This document shows positions 1 to 5,897 of a stretch of 5,897 nt of DNA, one piece after another; position 1 is the stretch's first letter, and every line of letters begins with the position of its first letter. The notes beneath the pieces were generated by a model. That model saw only the letters and a program-made list of their open reading frames with translations, was not told the DNA's origin and did not search any database. The position numbers were made by a program, and so were the translations under genes. Source of the DNA: Chloroflexota bacterium (GTDB lineage: Bacteria; Chloroflexota; Chloroflexia; Thermomicrobiales; UBA6265); assembly GCA_023392645.1 (NCBI GenBank), contig JAEVYR010000591.1, positions 1 through 5,897 of the forward strand. The letters are read 5' to 3'.

Positions 1-1448
1 CTGCCGCTCAGCAGCCAGTGGGTCTTCGCTTGCACCTCGGCCGGATCGACCAGCACGAACGACAGTTCCTGCTGCATCAGGTCGTCGTACGCCCAGGCCA
101 CACGCCCCTCGATGCGTTCGGTCTTGAGCGTGTCGCCAGTGCACGTCGAGCGGAAATCCTGCGCGATGTCGACCATCTGGTTCGGCCCGAGATCTGTTCG
201 AACATGGGCATCCACCGAATCAAGCAGGCTCGGGATCGCCGTCACCACGTCCATGCCGGCGCCTTTGGTCAACAACGCCCGCACCACCGCTTGCTGGCGC
301 TCCTGGCGACCGAAGTCGCCGCGGTCGTCTTGCCGGAAGCGAGAATATGCCAGCGCTTCCTCGCCGTTCAGGTCGATGCGCCCCTCGGGAAACGTATACT
401 CGCCGGTCGAGAAGGCATACGCATTGTCCACCGTCACGCCGCCAACGGCGTCGACCAGCTTCTCGACGCCCGAGAAGTCGATCAGGCCGTAGTGCTGCAC
501 CTCGATCCCGAGCAGGTTTTCGACCACGAGCTGCTCGTAGGGCACGCCACCGACGGCCAGCGCATGGTTGATCTTCGACTGGCCATACCCCGGCAACGTG
601 GTCCGGGTATCGCGCGGAATCGACAGCACCCGGCAGGAGCCGTTTTCGCCGTCGAGGTAGACCACGAAGAGCGAGTCGGGCCGCACGCCGATGTCGATCG
701 CCTCGCCCGGACGCGCGTCGACACCCATCATCAGGAACGCGTACGAGTCCTTTTCAACCGGCTGCGGAGCCTCGGCCAGCGTGGGCGTCCCGCCCGGCTC
801 GCTCACCAGCATCGGCGTCCCCTGCGGATTGACCTCGATCACGGCGGTGCTTTCCGGCATTCCCGCCGATACCTGCGAAACGCCGACGCCGCCACTTCCA
901 ACCTGGGCGTTCTCGTTGGTCTCGGCGCGCTGCCCGACGTTGTCGTTGGTCTCGGCGCGCTGCTCGGCGTCGCTGGCTTCAGCCGTACCTGCCGTGGCGC
1001 CAGATGTCTCTGTCGACGCCAGCGTCGGCGGCGGGTTGTTGCGAGCCGCCTCGCGCCGCGCCTCTGCCTCGCGAACCGCGTCCTGCGCGGGTCCGGTGTC
1101 GATGGTGAGCTCTTCATCGCCGCCGAGCCGGTCGCCGCTGATCTGTGGCGGCGGGGTGCTCAATTCGTTGAGGGTGTCGAATCGCGTCTTGATATACCAG
1201 GCGCCGGCGCCGAGGGTGAGCAAAATCATGCCCACCAGCACCAACGGCACCACCAGGCGCCAACGGCGGTACCATGGCCGCCGCGCATGAGACGTTGACG
1301 TCCGCCGCGACGCCTGCGATGCGGCAAGAGGCGTGAACTCGGCGTTGCCCGAGGTCGATACGGTCGGCATCAGGCGCTGACCGCAGGTCGGGCAGAATCG
1401 GTCATCCGGCTGTGTCGCAGCATTACAGCGGGGGCAGATTGATGCCAT
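1..1448 (-). CDS. LytR-CpsA-Psr (LCP) family protein with N-terminal zinc ribbon, 3' end cut by window edge
   Basis: LCP proteins transfer lipid-linked glycopolymers (wall teichoic acid, capsule, arabinogalactan) onto the cell wall from the outer face of the membrane. The frame is open from ATG at 1448 to the left edge, giving 482 residues without the stop. In order it shows: a C4 zinc ribbon (Cys5, Cys8, Cys19, Cys22, with CPRC and CPTC knuckles); a basic stretch around 48-64; one membrane segment at about 65-85; a low-complexity linker rich in Ala, Glu, Thr, Pro and Asn to about 233; and an LCP domain from about 234. LCP hallmarks are Asp244 (GVDAR), RPDS at 256-259, SIPRDT at 276-281, KINHA soon after, and the Arg-rich block 368-386 (YSRFR, then GDFGR and ERQQ). 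The topology should put the ribbon in the cytoplasm and the catalytic domain outside. The start is fixed by the ribbon beginning at residue 5. The LCP call is firm; the polymer handled is unknown. It lies 91 bases after the CapM-like glycosyltransferase. Confidence 0.93.
   Translation of the reverse strand, partial: MASICPRCNAATQPDDRFCPTCGQRLMPTVSTSGNAEFTPLAASQASRRTSTSHARRPWYRRWRLVVPLVLVGMILLTLGAGAWYIKTRFDTLNELSTPPPQISGDRLGGDEELTIDTGPAQDAVREAEARREAARNNPPPTLASTETSGATAGTAEASDAEQRAETNDNVGQRAETNENAQVGSGGVGVSQVSAGMPESTAVIEVNPQGTPMLVSEPGGTPTLAEAPQPVEKDSYAFLMMGVDARPGEAIDIGVRPDSLFVVYLDGENGSCRVLSIPRDTRTTLPGYGQSKINHALAVGGVPYEQLVVENLLGIEVQHYGLIDFSGVEKLVDAVGGVTVDNAYAFSTGEYTFPEGRIDLNGEEALAYSRFRQDDRGDFGRQERQQAVVRALLTKGAGMDVVTAIPSLLDSVDAHVRTDLGPNQMVDIAQDFRSTCTGDTLKTERIEGRVAWAYDDLMQQELSFVLVDPAEVQAKTHWLLSG
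913..963 (-). repeat. Two tandem copies of a 30-base unit in the LCP linker
   Basis: Positions 913-933 and 943-963 are identical over 21 bases with a period of 30. The following seven bases (934-940 and 964-970) differ at only two positions. In the protein this gives QRAETNDN followed by QRAETNEN, at about residues 162-169 and 172-179, inside the extracellular linker between the membrane segment and the LCP domain. The reading frame is kept. It looks like a recent in-frame duplication that lengthened a spacer, not a separate element. Confidence 0.85.
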
Positions 1449-1460
1449 CGGTGTCAGTCA

Positions 1461-1466
1461 CTCCCT
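1461..1466 (-). promoter_or_regulatory. Possible ribosome binding site of the LCP gene
   Basis: On the minus strand AGGGAG ends 12 bases before the ATG at 1448. The spacing is longer than the usual 5-9 bases. A GTG overlapping the end of this motif is out of frame with the LCP reading frame, so it is not an alternative start for this protein. ATG at 1448 remains the best choice because the zinc ribbon follows at once. Confidence 0.4.
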
Positions 1467-1493
1467 GGAATGCTGATTGTGTCAGGGGCGTCC

Positions 1494-1529
1494 ATGGTAG
1501 TCACGTCCGTACGCCGGCCAGTGTACCAT
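1494..1529 (-). other. Imperfect inverted repeat in the gap before the LCP gene
   Basis: In the 91-base gap between the CapM-like glycosyltransferase stop and the LCP start, ATGGTA (1494-1499) pairs with TACCAT (1524-1529), and CAC (1502-1504) with GTG (1521-1523). This leaves a two-base bulge and a 16-base loop. There is no T tract on either side, so it does not look like an intrinsic terminator. It could be a weak RNA structure or an operator, or chance. I saw no convincing -35/-10 pair in this gap, so the LCP gene is probably read from upstream. Confidence 0.25.
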
Positions 1530-1539
1530 CCAGCGCGGG

Positions 1540-2748
1540 TCACCTCGCGCGACGAACCCCTGCCGTGTCAATCTGCCCCTGGATCGTCGTGAGAAGCCCG
1601 GCGTACTCGCGATAGATGCCTTCCCAGATGTCCCGCTGCCGAAAATCGCTGAGCACGCGCTTGCGTCCTGATCTGCCATGGCGCCGACGCAGCGCCTGAT
1701 CGTCAAGGTAGCGCTCGATGGCAGCCGCCAGCGCGCTGGCGTCGCCAGGCGGTACAAGCGTGCCGGTGACTCCATCTACGACCGCGTCGACGCAGCCGGG
1801 AATTCGCGTCGCGACCACGGATAGCTCCATCGCCGCCGCCTCGAGCAGCACGACCCCCATACCCTCGCGAAAGCTGGGCAGCACCAGGAGGTCCATGTTC
1901 GCGAACGCAGGCGCGAGGTCGTAATCTTCCCCGGCCAGTACCACCGACGGATCTTTTCGCAGCGTCGCGATCACCGCCGCGGGCACGGCATCACGCTCCT
2001 CGATCGGCCCGATCAGCAGCAGGCGCGCGTCTGGGTGGCGAGCGGACACCGCCCGCCACGCCTCTGCGAGCGGCACGATCCCCTTGTCGCGGACGATCCG
2101 CCCGATGAATCCGACAACCTGATGCCGAGGCTCGATCCCGTACCGAGACCGCGTCTTCTCCCGTGCCTCCGGCGAGACCAGCTCGGGATTGTACCGGGTG
2201 TCGGCATCAACGCCATTCGTGCTGCCGGCGCCCACCACGACGATCTTGTCCGCCGGGCAAATCCCTTCGGCGATGGCTACCTGACGCACCGATTCGCTCA
2301 CGCAGAGCACCCGCTTTGCCAGCCTGCTGGCAATGCGGTCGCTGATCATCAGGATCCGGCGAGTCGAGCCGGTCGCCGTCATGTGCACCAGGCCGTGCAG
2401 GGTGTACACCCGGCCCGGCACGCGCGCGAGCGTCGCGGCGATCATCCCCAGCAAGCCGCCCTTCGGGGTATGTCCATGGACGATCGCCGGGCGAATCTCG
2501 CGAAAGTGCCGCGCCAGGCGAGCAACGGCGACCAGATCCTGAAACGGCGTGATACGGCGTGGCAGGTCGACCGCGAACACCGGCACGCCTTCGGCCGTGC
2601 CGAAGGCGTCGAGCTGGGGCGACGACGGCGTCACCACCGAGATCTCCAGCCCGCCGCGCTCCCGCATGTATGCTGCCTGTCCCCGGATGTACTGGAGCGC
2701 AAAGGCGGTGTTCAACACGTGCACGACTCGCGCGCCGTCGGTGCTCAC
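1540..2748 (-). CDS. GT4 family glycosyltransferase, CapM-like
   Basis: This 402-residue protein is a complete GT-B fold retaining glycosyltransferase, expected at the cytoplasmic face of the membrane, moving a sugar from a nucleotide donor to a lipid-linked acceptor. The N-terminal acceptor half holds HGHTPKGGLLG (91-101) and YTLHGL (115-120). GAGSTNGVD (173-181) is typical of the CapM-like branch. The C-terminal donor half starts at the linker GFIGRIVRDKG (213-223) and carries the GT4 EX7E motif, Glu295 to Glu303 (EGMGVVLLE), then PGCVDAVVDGVTG (317-329). Length is normal for the family. The start is GTG, chosen because a strong ribosome binding site lies 5 bases ahead and because its GTGA overlaps the upstream glycosyltransferase stop by 4 bases, suggesting translational coupling. 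Sugar donor and acceptor cannot be told from the sequence. Family call is firm; the CapM-like subgroup is from motif recognition only. Confidence 0.92.
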   Translation of the reverse strand: MSTDGARVVHVLNTAFALQYIRGQAAYMRERGGLEISVVTPSSPQLDAFGTAEGVPVFAVDLPRRITPFQDLVAVARLARHFREIRPAIVHGHTPKGGLLGMIAATLARVPGRVYTLHGLVHMTATGSTRRILMISDRIASRLAKRVLCVSESVRQVAIAEGICPADKIVVVGAGSTNGVDADTRYNPELVSPEAREKTRSRYGIEPRHQVVGFIGRIVRDKGIVPLAEAWRAVSARHPDARLLLIGPIEERDAVPAAVIATLRKDPSVVLAGEDYDLAPAFANMDLLVLPSFREGMGVVLLEAAAMELSVVATRIPGCVDAVVDGVTGTLVPPGDASALAAAIERYLDDQALRRRHGRSGRKRVLSDFRQRDIWEGIYREYAGLLTTIQGQIDTAGVRRAR

Positions 2749-3944
2749 CTGCCCCTCCCCGCCAACCAGTTGGCTGTGCGTTCCCGCAGTTCCGACCAGA
2801 ACTCAATCCGACGCGCCGTCAGGAGGTCGGCGCGGTAGCCATGTGCCACGTCGAGATTGCGTTCGCCCTCGGCCAGGCGCCTCTCGGGCGACCGGATCAC
2901 GTCGAGAATTCTCGCGGCAAGCGCATCCGCGTCATCAGGCGGCACCATGGATTCCTCGGGCAACAGCTCCGGAATTCCGCCCACGGTGGTGCCGATGCAG
3001 GGCAGACCACGGGCCATGGCTTCGATCATGGCGCGGGGCAATCCCTCCGTCCGCGAAGCCATTACAAACAGGTCGGCGCGATCGAGCTCGGCGCGCACGG
3101 CCACGCTAGATGGGAGTTGGCCGAGAAAGCGAACGTTGTCCGCGATGCCGAGGTCGTTCGCCAGGCGCGCCATCTCTGGCTTGTGGCGGCCCTCCCCGAC
3201 GATGTCGAGCCGCACCGGCTGCCGTTGGTCAATGCAAAGGCGCACCGCGCGCAACAGGACATCGATGCCCTTGTACATCTGCGCGAACGATCCCACGGCG
3301 ATGAGGCGCATCTCCTCGTCTGCCGACCGCATGCGGCGCGGCTGATCGATGAACGCGTCGTCGCTCAGCTCGATGTCCGAGTAGTGGGTCGCGTAGGCGT
3401 GTTCCGACGCGGGATACCGGCGCTGCAGCGCCCGCTCGGTGACATAGGAGACGGCCGCCGCACGCTCCACCTGCCGCGTCTGCGCGCGGGTGTAGAGCCA
3501 TCGAAAATACGGGCGCAATGGATGCGTCGCGGCACCCGGCGAGAACACGTCGTACGGGTCGCCAACCACCTCGGCGCCGTAGGGCCGCCCGTCGCGCCAG
3601 ACGGCCGGCGCCATTGTCGTCGCGATTTGCGCCGGCAAGCGGAAGAGTATGGCATCGTCTGGACCGAATGCCGCATGCAACGCTCGTCGGACCTGGAGGT
3701 ACCGCCGTGCATACTGCCACGGCCCGAGATAATGGGGAATCGGTATCAACGACACGCCTTCGCCATCGGCGCGGGCGCCCGCAGGGTCCAGGCGGTCAAC
3801 CGCCTCCACCCGTGCCGCGACCGCGACGTGATCGAACACCGATAGGTAGCGCTCCCAGAATGCGTACCGCTCCTGACCGCTCACCCAAATGCTACCGTCT
3901 GGATGAGCTTCGAATCTCGCCTCGCAGGCAACGACCAGCCTCAT
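2745..3944 (-). CDS. GT4 family glycosyltransferase
   Basis: This 399-residue protein is a complete GT-B fold, retaining-type glycosyltransferase, probably adding a sugar to a lipid-linked repeat unit in the cytoplasm. Visible landmarks are the N-terminal strand MRLVVACEARF, GDPYDVF at 128-134, the domain junction VGSFAQMYKGIDVLL (217-231), VGEGRHKPEM (249-258), and the EX7E motif Glu300 to Glu308 (EGLPRAMIE) followed by GLPCIGTTVGGIPELL (313-328). The frame is open further upstream to a GTG at 4004 and another at 3905 of the extension's reading path (3965), but ATG at 3944 begins exactly where the first Rossmann strand starts, so I chose it; the 20 extra residues look unlike a GT4 N-terminus. 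No good ribosome binding site precedes the ATG. The stop overlaps the next gene by 4 bases. A gap of 112 bases separates it from the polymerase gene upstream. Substrate unknown. Confidence 0.9.
   Translation of the reverse strand: MRLVVACEARFEAHPDGSIWVSGQERYAFWERYLSVFDHVAVAARVEAVDRLDPAGARADGEGVSLIPIPHYLGPWQYARRYLQVRRALHAAFGPDDAILFRLPAQIATTMAPAVWRDGRPYGAEVVGDPYDVFSPGAATHPLRPYFRWLYTRAQTRQVERAAAVSYVTERALQRRYPASEHAYATHYSDIELSDDAFIDQPRRMRSADEEMRLIAVGSFAQMYKGIDVLLRAVRLCIDQRQPVRLDIVGEGRHKPEMARLANDLGIADNVRFLGQLPSSVAVRAELDRADLFVMASRTEGLPRAMIEAMARGLPCIGTTVGGIPELLPEESMVPPDDADALAARILDVIRSPERRLAEGERNLDVAHGYRADLLTARRIEFWSELRERTANWLAGRGR
2752..2760 (-). promoter_or_regulatory. Strong ribosome binding site deciding the GTG start of the CapM-like gene
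   Basis: The minus strand reads GGGGAGGGG here; its GGAGG core (2754-2758) sits 5 bases before the GTG at 2748. The site lies inside the last codons of the upstream glycosyltransferase gene. It supports GTG at 2748 as the true start over any internal ATG. Confidence 0.7.
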
Positions 3945-3950
3945 GTCGCG

Positions 3951-3956
3951 ATCATA
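3951..3956 (-). promoter_or_regulatory. Possible -10 element next to the GT4 start (leaderless candidate)
   Basis: The minus strand reads TATGAT, matching the TATAAT consensus at five of six positions, and ends 6 bases before ATG 3944. Transcription from it would begin at or near the start codon, which would fit the lack of a ribosome binding site there. No acceptable -35 hexamer is found 16-18 bases upstream, so this may be chance. Confidence 0.2.
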
Positions 3957-4031
3957 TCCATCCACCTGTCCGTCGCATGAGTACCGCGCGGAATGGGAGA
4001 CCACCTCGGCCTGTCAGAACCACGACACATA

Positions 4032-4046
4032 CGCGCCTCGGGCGCG
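4032..4046 (-). other. GC-rich hairpin just after the polymerase stop codon
   Basis: CGCGCC (4032-4037) and GGCGCG (4041-4046) form a perfect 6-base-pair stem with a 3-base loop, starting 10 bases past the polymerase stop codon. On the transcript it is followed by a mixed UAUGUGU stretch instead of a run of U. It could be a weak terminator, an attenuator or an RNA-processing site within the operon, or chance in GC-rich DNA. Confidence 0.3.
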
Positions 4047-4056
4047 GATACCTCCC

Positions 4057-5478
4057 TCATTGCGCGCCAACCTGTCCTGAATGCCTCGCAGGTTCTCCTG
4101 CCCAGCGACAATCCAGGTCGGCGTTGTAAGCCAACGTCAATACCACCGCGACAAGGAAGAAGCCGAGGAAGTCCCCAAACGCGACGACTGGATAGAACGT
4201 TTCTTGGGTAATAGCCCCGACCAGGAGCGATACCGTAAGCCATGCCATGATATTTGGTGCTCTGCCCTTCGCCAACGCACGAATCAGCCTGTAGAACAAT
4301 GTACCGGCGACGGACAAACCGACAATCCCCAGATCATAGAAGATTTGAAGGTATACATTGTGCGCATTCGATCCTGTTCCGCCAGCGGCACCAAAACCGC
4401 TTCCAAGGATCCATACAAGTGGGCCCGCATCCATTATTTCACCAATCCGGTCCTGCCAGATCATCAGCCGTCCATCTTCTCCATAGCCGTCGCTGAATTC
4501 CAGGATCGACAAGTAGCGATCAACCAGGGGAACACCTGTCGTCGGCACTTCGCTCACGACGGCGACGGTCGACAGCAGCACGAACGCTACCATGCCGAGC
4601 GCCAAAATCGGCCGGATTCGTTTGCACTCAAACCACAAGGTTAGCAGGACGAAGGTGAAGAGCGACACCATACCCGACCTGCTCCCGGTCATGACGAGAC
4701 CGGCAGCTGCGGAGATGCACACGATCCAGCGCCAAACCAGAGGCTGGCGACCGATCAGTTGGAGCGCAATGCCACTCATCACCAGCAACTGAATCGCTGC
4801 AAAGCCGCGATTGTAGGCGACCGTACCTATGCCTTGACCGTCATTGTGGCCGGCAACATACGCGAACCACGCACCCGCGCTATCTTCTGTCTGGGGTAGC
4901 CAGAAACCAATCGTGCCCGTTGAAACGACCTCAAAAAATGTAGCCGCGAAGCTGATCGTCATAATCACGGAAGCCACGGCAGCCACTCGTCCGACGAGTT
5001 CGAGCCGCGCCCGATCAAGTGGTATCGCCGAAATCAGGTAGATCAGCACAGTGAACTCGACCATCTTTGCCAGGCCGTAAGCACCGTGGGCCAATGCTGC
5101 GGGATCGGCTTGGTCGACGATTTTCAGGCCTTCCCCCAAGAGTGTGAAGATTATGAACGACAGGGACGTGAACGCCAACAGGATGAGGATGGCCTTGACG
5201 ATCGACGTCAGAGGAACCCAGTTCGTCCTGCCGCGAACCAACTCTATGAGCCATAAGCCAACCATGGCAACGACGATCAGGTCGGCGATTTTCGGCCAAA
5301 GCGCCCAGGTTCCCAAAGGCAGGACGGGGATTGCCATCACCTGGGAGAAAAGATATGCGCAGAGCAAGCTGAACATCGTCCGGCTTTCGGTCCACACGTT
5401 CACCTCGACTGGCCGCGATGCATCTCTCCGCACCTTCGCGATCGAGCCCTGTGGTTCCGCTATGTCCCTTGTACTCAT
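4057..5478 (-). CDS. O-antigen polymerase/ligase-family membrane protein (Wzy_C type)
   Basis: This 473-residue protein is a multi-pass membrane protein that should polymerise lipid-linked repeat units, or ligate the finished glycan, on the outer side of the membrane. After a polar N-terminus of about 34 residues, roughly a dozen hydrophobic segments follow, at about 35-57, 63-81, 93-113, 138-153, 163-184, 226-243, 247-263, 270-284, 290-308, 381-399, 410-428 and 432-452. Family marks are TGSRSG (264-269), Arg337 with Trp341 (RLMIW), LGSGFG (358-363), and the AHNVYLQ block (372-378) with Gly384 and Gly387. These sit in and next to the long loop between about 309 and 380. Length is typical. The ATG overlaps the upstream glycosyltransferase stop by 4 bases; no clear ribosome binding site precedes it, so coupling is likely. 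Next to glycosyltransferases a polymerase (Wzy) role is more likely than ligase, but the family cannot be split by eye. The gene is visibly less GC-rich than its downstream neighbours. Confidence 0.88.
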   Translation of the reverse strand: MSTRDIAEPQGSIAKVRRDASRPVEVNVWTESRTMFSLLCAYLFSQVMAIPVLPLGTWALWPKIADLIVVAMVGLWLIELVRGRTNWVPLTSIVKAILILLAFTSLSFIIFTLLGEGLKIVDQADPAALAHGAYGLAKMVEFTVLIYLISAIPLDRARLELVGRVAAVASVIMTISFAATFFEVVSTGTIGFWLPQTEDSAGAWFAYVAGHNDGQGIGTVAYNRGFAAIQLLVMSGIALQLIGRQPLVWRWIVCISAAAGLVMTGSRSGMVSLFTFVLLTLWFECKRIRPILALGMVAFVLLSTVAVVSEVPTTGVPLVDRYLSILEFSDGYGEDGRLMIWQDRIGEIMDAGPLVWILGSGFGAAGGTGSNAHNVYLQIFYDLGIVGLSVAGTLFYRLIRALAKGRAPNIMAWLTVSLLVGAITQETFYPVVAFGDFLGFFLVAVVLTLAYNADLDCRWAGEPARHSGQVGAQ

Positions 5479-5897
5479 GGACGACTCGCGGCTGTATAAA
5501 AACTGATGAGTCCTTCGATACTCTCCTCCAGACTCAGCCCGGCGACGACGATCGACTCCCTGCCCTTGTCAGCCGCGCGACCACGCGCCTCCGATTGGGG
5601 TCGTGGCACATTACTGAGCCACTTCACCCATTGCGATTCATCGCCAATGCTCAGGCGGTCCACCTTCGAACTGACCATGGCCTCATCGGACACATTCATC
5701 GAAATGGCACACGGCAATCCCGCCGCCTGCGCCTCGAGAAGAACAAGCGGGACACCCTCATATTCGGACGGCAGTACGAAGCAATCCATGGCACCGAGCA
5801 TGAGGTCCGGAATGTCTTCCCGTACACCGGTGAACAGGACAGCGTCGGACAATCCGAGAGTCGCGACGGTCCGCTCGATCTTCGGCCGCAGCTGACC
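5475..5897 (-). CDS. GT4 family glycosyltransferase, EpsF-like, C-terminal part only
   Basis: The frame is open to the right edge, so only the last 140 residues are present and the start lies outside the window. What remains is the donor-binding half of a GT-B glycosyltransferase: GQLRPKIERTVATLGL at the edge (the usual stretch after a G-x-G turn), then LFTGVREDIPDLM, FVLPSEYEG, and the EX7E motif EGVPLVLLE, followed by AQAAGLPCAIS. The later SDEAMVSSKVDRLSIGD and QWVKWL segments resemble the EpsF-type exopolysaccharide glycosyltransferases, where a similar Asp/Glu-Val pattern follows the EX7E motif. The protein ends with SFYTAASRP, and its stop overlaps the polymerase start by 4 bases, placing both in one operon. 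GT4 is firm; the EpsF-like label rests on motif memory. Sugar specificity is unknown. Confidence 0.9.
   Translation of the reverse strand, partial: GQLRPKIERTVATLGLSDAVLFTGVREDIPDLMLGAMDCFVLPSEYEGVPLVLLEAQAAGLPCAISMNVSDEAMVSSKVDRLSIGDESQWVKWLSNVPRPQSEARGRAADKGRESIVVAGLSLEESIEGLISFYTAASRP

Noticed and set aside
18..1298. A 426-codon open frame on the plus strand opposite the LCP gene
   Set aside because: It is antisense to a frame with clear zinc ribbon and LCP motifs. The translation has no recognisable domain and is rich in Arg, His and Ala, as expected for a shadow frame in GC-rich DNA.
1449..1539. Promoter for the LCP gene in the 91-base gap
   Set aside because: A CTGACA hexamer and a TGGTACACT sequence on the minus strand each resemble half of a promoter, but neither has a partner at acceptable spacing. 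CTGACAC occurs twice in the gap, which is too short a repeat to call an operator.
2035..2838. A 267-codon open frame on the plus strand
   Set aside because: It is antisense to the CapM-like glycosyltransferase and the end of its neighbour, with no recognisable motif.
2559..3845. A 428-codon open frame on the plus strand opposite the two complete glycosyltransferases
   Set aside because: It crosses two well-supported minus-strand GT4 genes, shows no domain, and has the biased composition of an antisense shadow.
4081..4644. A 187-codon open frame on the plus strand opposite the polymerase gene
   Set aside because: The minus-strand frame encodes a membrane protein with the Wzy_C motifs; the plus-strand product has no domain or credible start context.
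5475..5852. A separate short gene starting at 5852
   Set aside because: That start is a TTG inside a frame that stays open to the right edge, and the residues upstream of it (GQLRPKIERTVATLG) belong to the same GT4 donor domain. It is the tail of a longer gene.

Overview
The window is a stretch of a polysaccharide-assembly locus with every credible gene on the minus strand, so transcription runs from the right edge to the left. In reading order it holds: the C-terminal end of an EpsF-like GT4 glycosyltransferase (cut by the right edge), a multi-pass O-antigen polymerase/ligase-type membrane protein (Wzy_C family), two complete GT4 glycosyltransferases (the second CapM-like), and a LytR-CpsA-Psr (LCP) family protein with an N-terminal zinc ribbon (cut by the left edge). 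I see no RNA gene, insertion sequence, CRISPR array or plus-strand gene. No gap between genes exceeds 112 bases.

The layout is operon-like. The first two genes overlap by 4 bases (ATGA), and the two complete glycosyltransferases overlap by 4 bases (GTGA). The other two junctions are short gaps of 112 and 91 bases. The 112-base gap carries a GC-rich hairpin just after the polymerase stop codon and a possible -10 element beside the next start codon, so the locus may have an internal transcription boundary there.

The likely shared job is to build and anchor a surface or wall glycopolymer. GT4 enzymes would add sugars to a lipid-linked repeat unit, the Wzy-like protein would polymerise or ligate it outside the membrane, and the LCP protein would attach the polymer to the cell wall. 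This chain is inferred from families and gene order. No initiating phosphoglycosyltransferase, flippase or chain-length regulator is visible, and no sugar specificity can be read from the sequence.

The organism is a high-GC bacterium. An LCP protein points to a monoderm-type wall, and the zinc ribbon-TM-linker-LCP layout together with the GC content would fit Chloroflexota (Thermomicrobia-like) or a related high-GC Gram-positive lineage. This is a weak guess that needs a database search. The right third (about 4057 to the end) is clearly less GC-rich than the left two thirds, suggesting a mosaic locus. I found no clearly new system; the most unusual item is the zinc-ribbon LCP protein with its repeat-bearing linker.
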